From positions 1 to 5,585 of the forward strand of contig JAEZBF010000249.1 of the NCBI GenBank assembly GCA_023427545.1: 5,585 bases of DNA, in the 5' to 3' direction. Made by a program: the position numbers and the translations under genes. The DNA comes from Pseudomonadota bacterium. Lineage in GTDB: Bacteria > Pseudomonadota > Alphaproteobacteria > Rhizobiales > Devosiaceae. The number at the start of each line of letters is the position of its first letter. Within the stretch, counting starts at the first letter, position 1. The notes beneath the pieces are model-generated. The model was not told the origin of the DNA and ran no database searches. It saw nothing but the letters and a program-made list of their open reading frames with translations. Shown one piece after another: positions 5,490 through 5,585 of the stretch.

Positions 5490-5585
5490 TCACGAGCCGG
5501 AATCCTGGGCCAGGGTCTTGGCGGCGGCCACGTTGCCCGCGCCGATGATGGACTCGTCGAAGGCGCGGTTGGCGTCGTAGCCGGT
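5490..5585 (-). CDS. Small protein of unknown family, C-terminal end (5' end outside window)
   Basis: Only the last 31 codons and the TGA are in the window. Reading the minus strand from 5585 gives TGYDANRAFDESIIGAG followed by NVAAAKTLAQDSGS and stop. This aligns without gaps to the end of the small secreted protein at 1809-2156; the shared pattern is DANR, DESIIGAG, AKT, D and a final GS, and the two stop at the same point. The coding frame is therefore well supported although the start is missing. A hairpin terminator follows 39 nt later. It is read as the last gene of another copy of the unit lying to the right. Function unknown; a signal peptide is expected but cannot be seen. Confidence 0.8.
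   Translation of the reverse strand, partial: TGYDANRAFDESIIGAGNVAAAKTLAQDSGS

Noticed and set aside
1..5585. Mobile element, CRISPR array or RNA gene
   Set aside because: No transposase motifs, terminal repeats, regularly spaced repeats or tRNA/rRNA-like folds were seen; the repeated blocks are explained by paralogous genes and terminators.

Overview
The window comes from a high-GC bacterium. The GC-rich third codon positions, the predicted Tat export signals and the multiplied ABC_sub_bind proteins suggest an alphaproteobacterium of the Rhizobiales (Bradyrhizobium / Rhodopseudomonas type). The taxonomy is an inference, since the window holds no phylogenetic marker. Every gene I accept lies on the minus strand, so transcription runs from high to low coordinates.

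Layout from right to left (5' to 3' on the minus strand): (1) 5490-5585, the C-terminal end of a small protein, followed by a hairpin terminator at 5423-5451. (2) A complete unit: solute-binding protein SBP-I (4269-5291, possibly starting at 5345), SBP-II (3283-4272, with a 4-nt GTGA overlap), SBP-III (2276-3253, 29 nt further on), a small secreted protein of unknown family (1809-2156), and a perfect hairpin with a T-tract at 1750-1782. (3) The head of the next unit: a second SBP-I (629-1642, possibly starting at 1681) and a second SBP-II (1-632, cut by the window edge, with a 4-nt ATGA overlap).

The unit SBP-I / SBP-II / (SBP-III) / small protein / terminator therefore appears as one full copy flanked by parts of two others. 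The matches are specific. The two SBP-I proteins share long identical blocks and the C-terminus TQVIE. Both couple to an SBP-II through an AGGTG motif written inside those last codons. Both carry a 32-nt near-identical element around the start. Both small proteins end in DANR-x2-DESIIGAG-x4-AKT-x3-D-x-GS.

All five large proteins belong to the ABC transporter substrate-binding family ABC_sub_bind (Pfam PF04392, COG2984; the family of streptococcal TrpX). They are predicted to be exported, mostly by the Tat route, and to bind small ligands in the periplasm. No permease or ATPase gene is present, so they are orphan binding proteins as far as this window shows. How they and the small protein work together is not known to me. 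Co-transcription and translational coupling suggest matched production of SBP-I and SBP-II. No RNA gene, CRISPR array, insertion sequence or credible plus-strand gene was found, and no gene-free stretch exceeds 300 bases.
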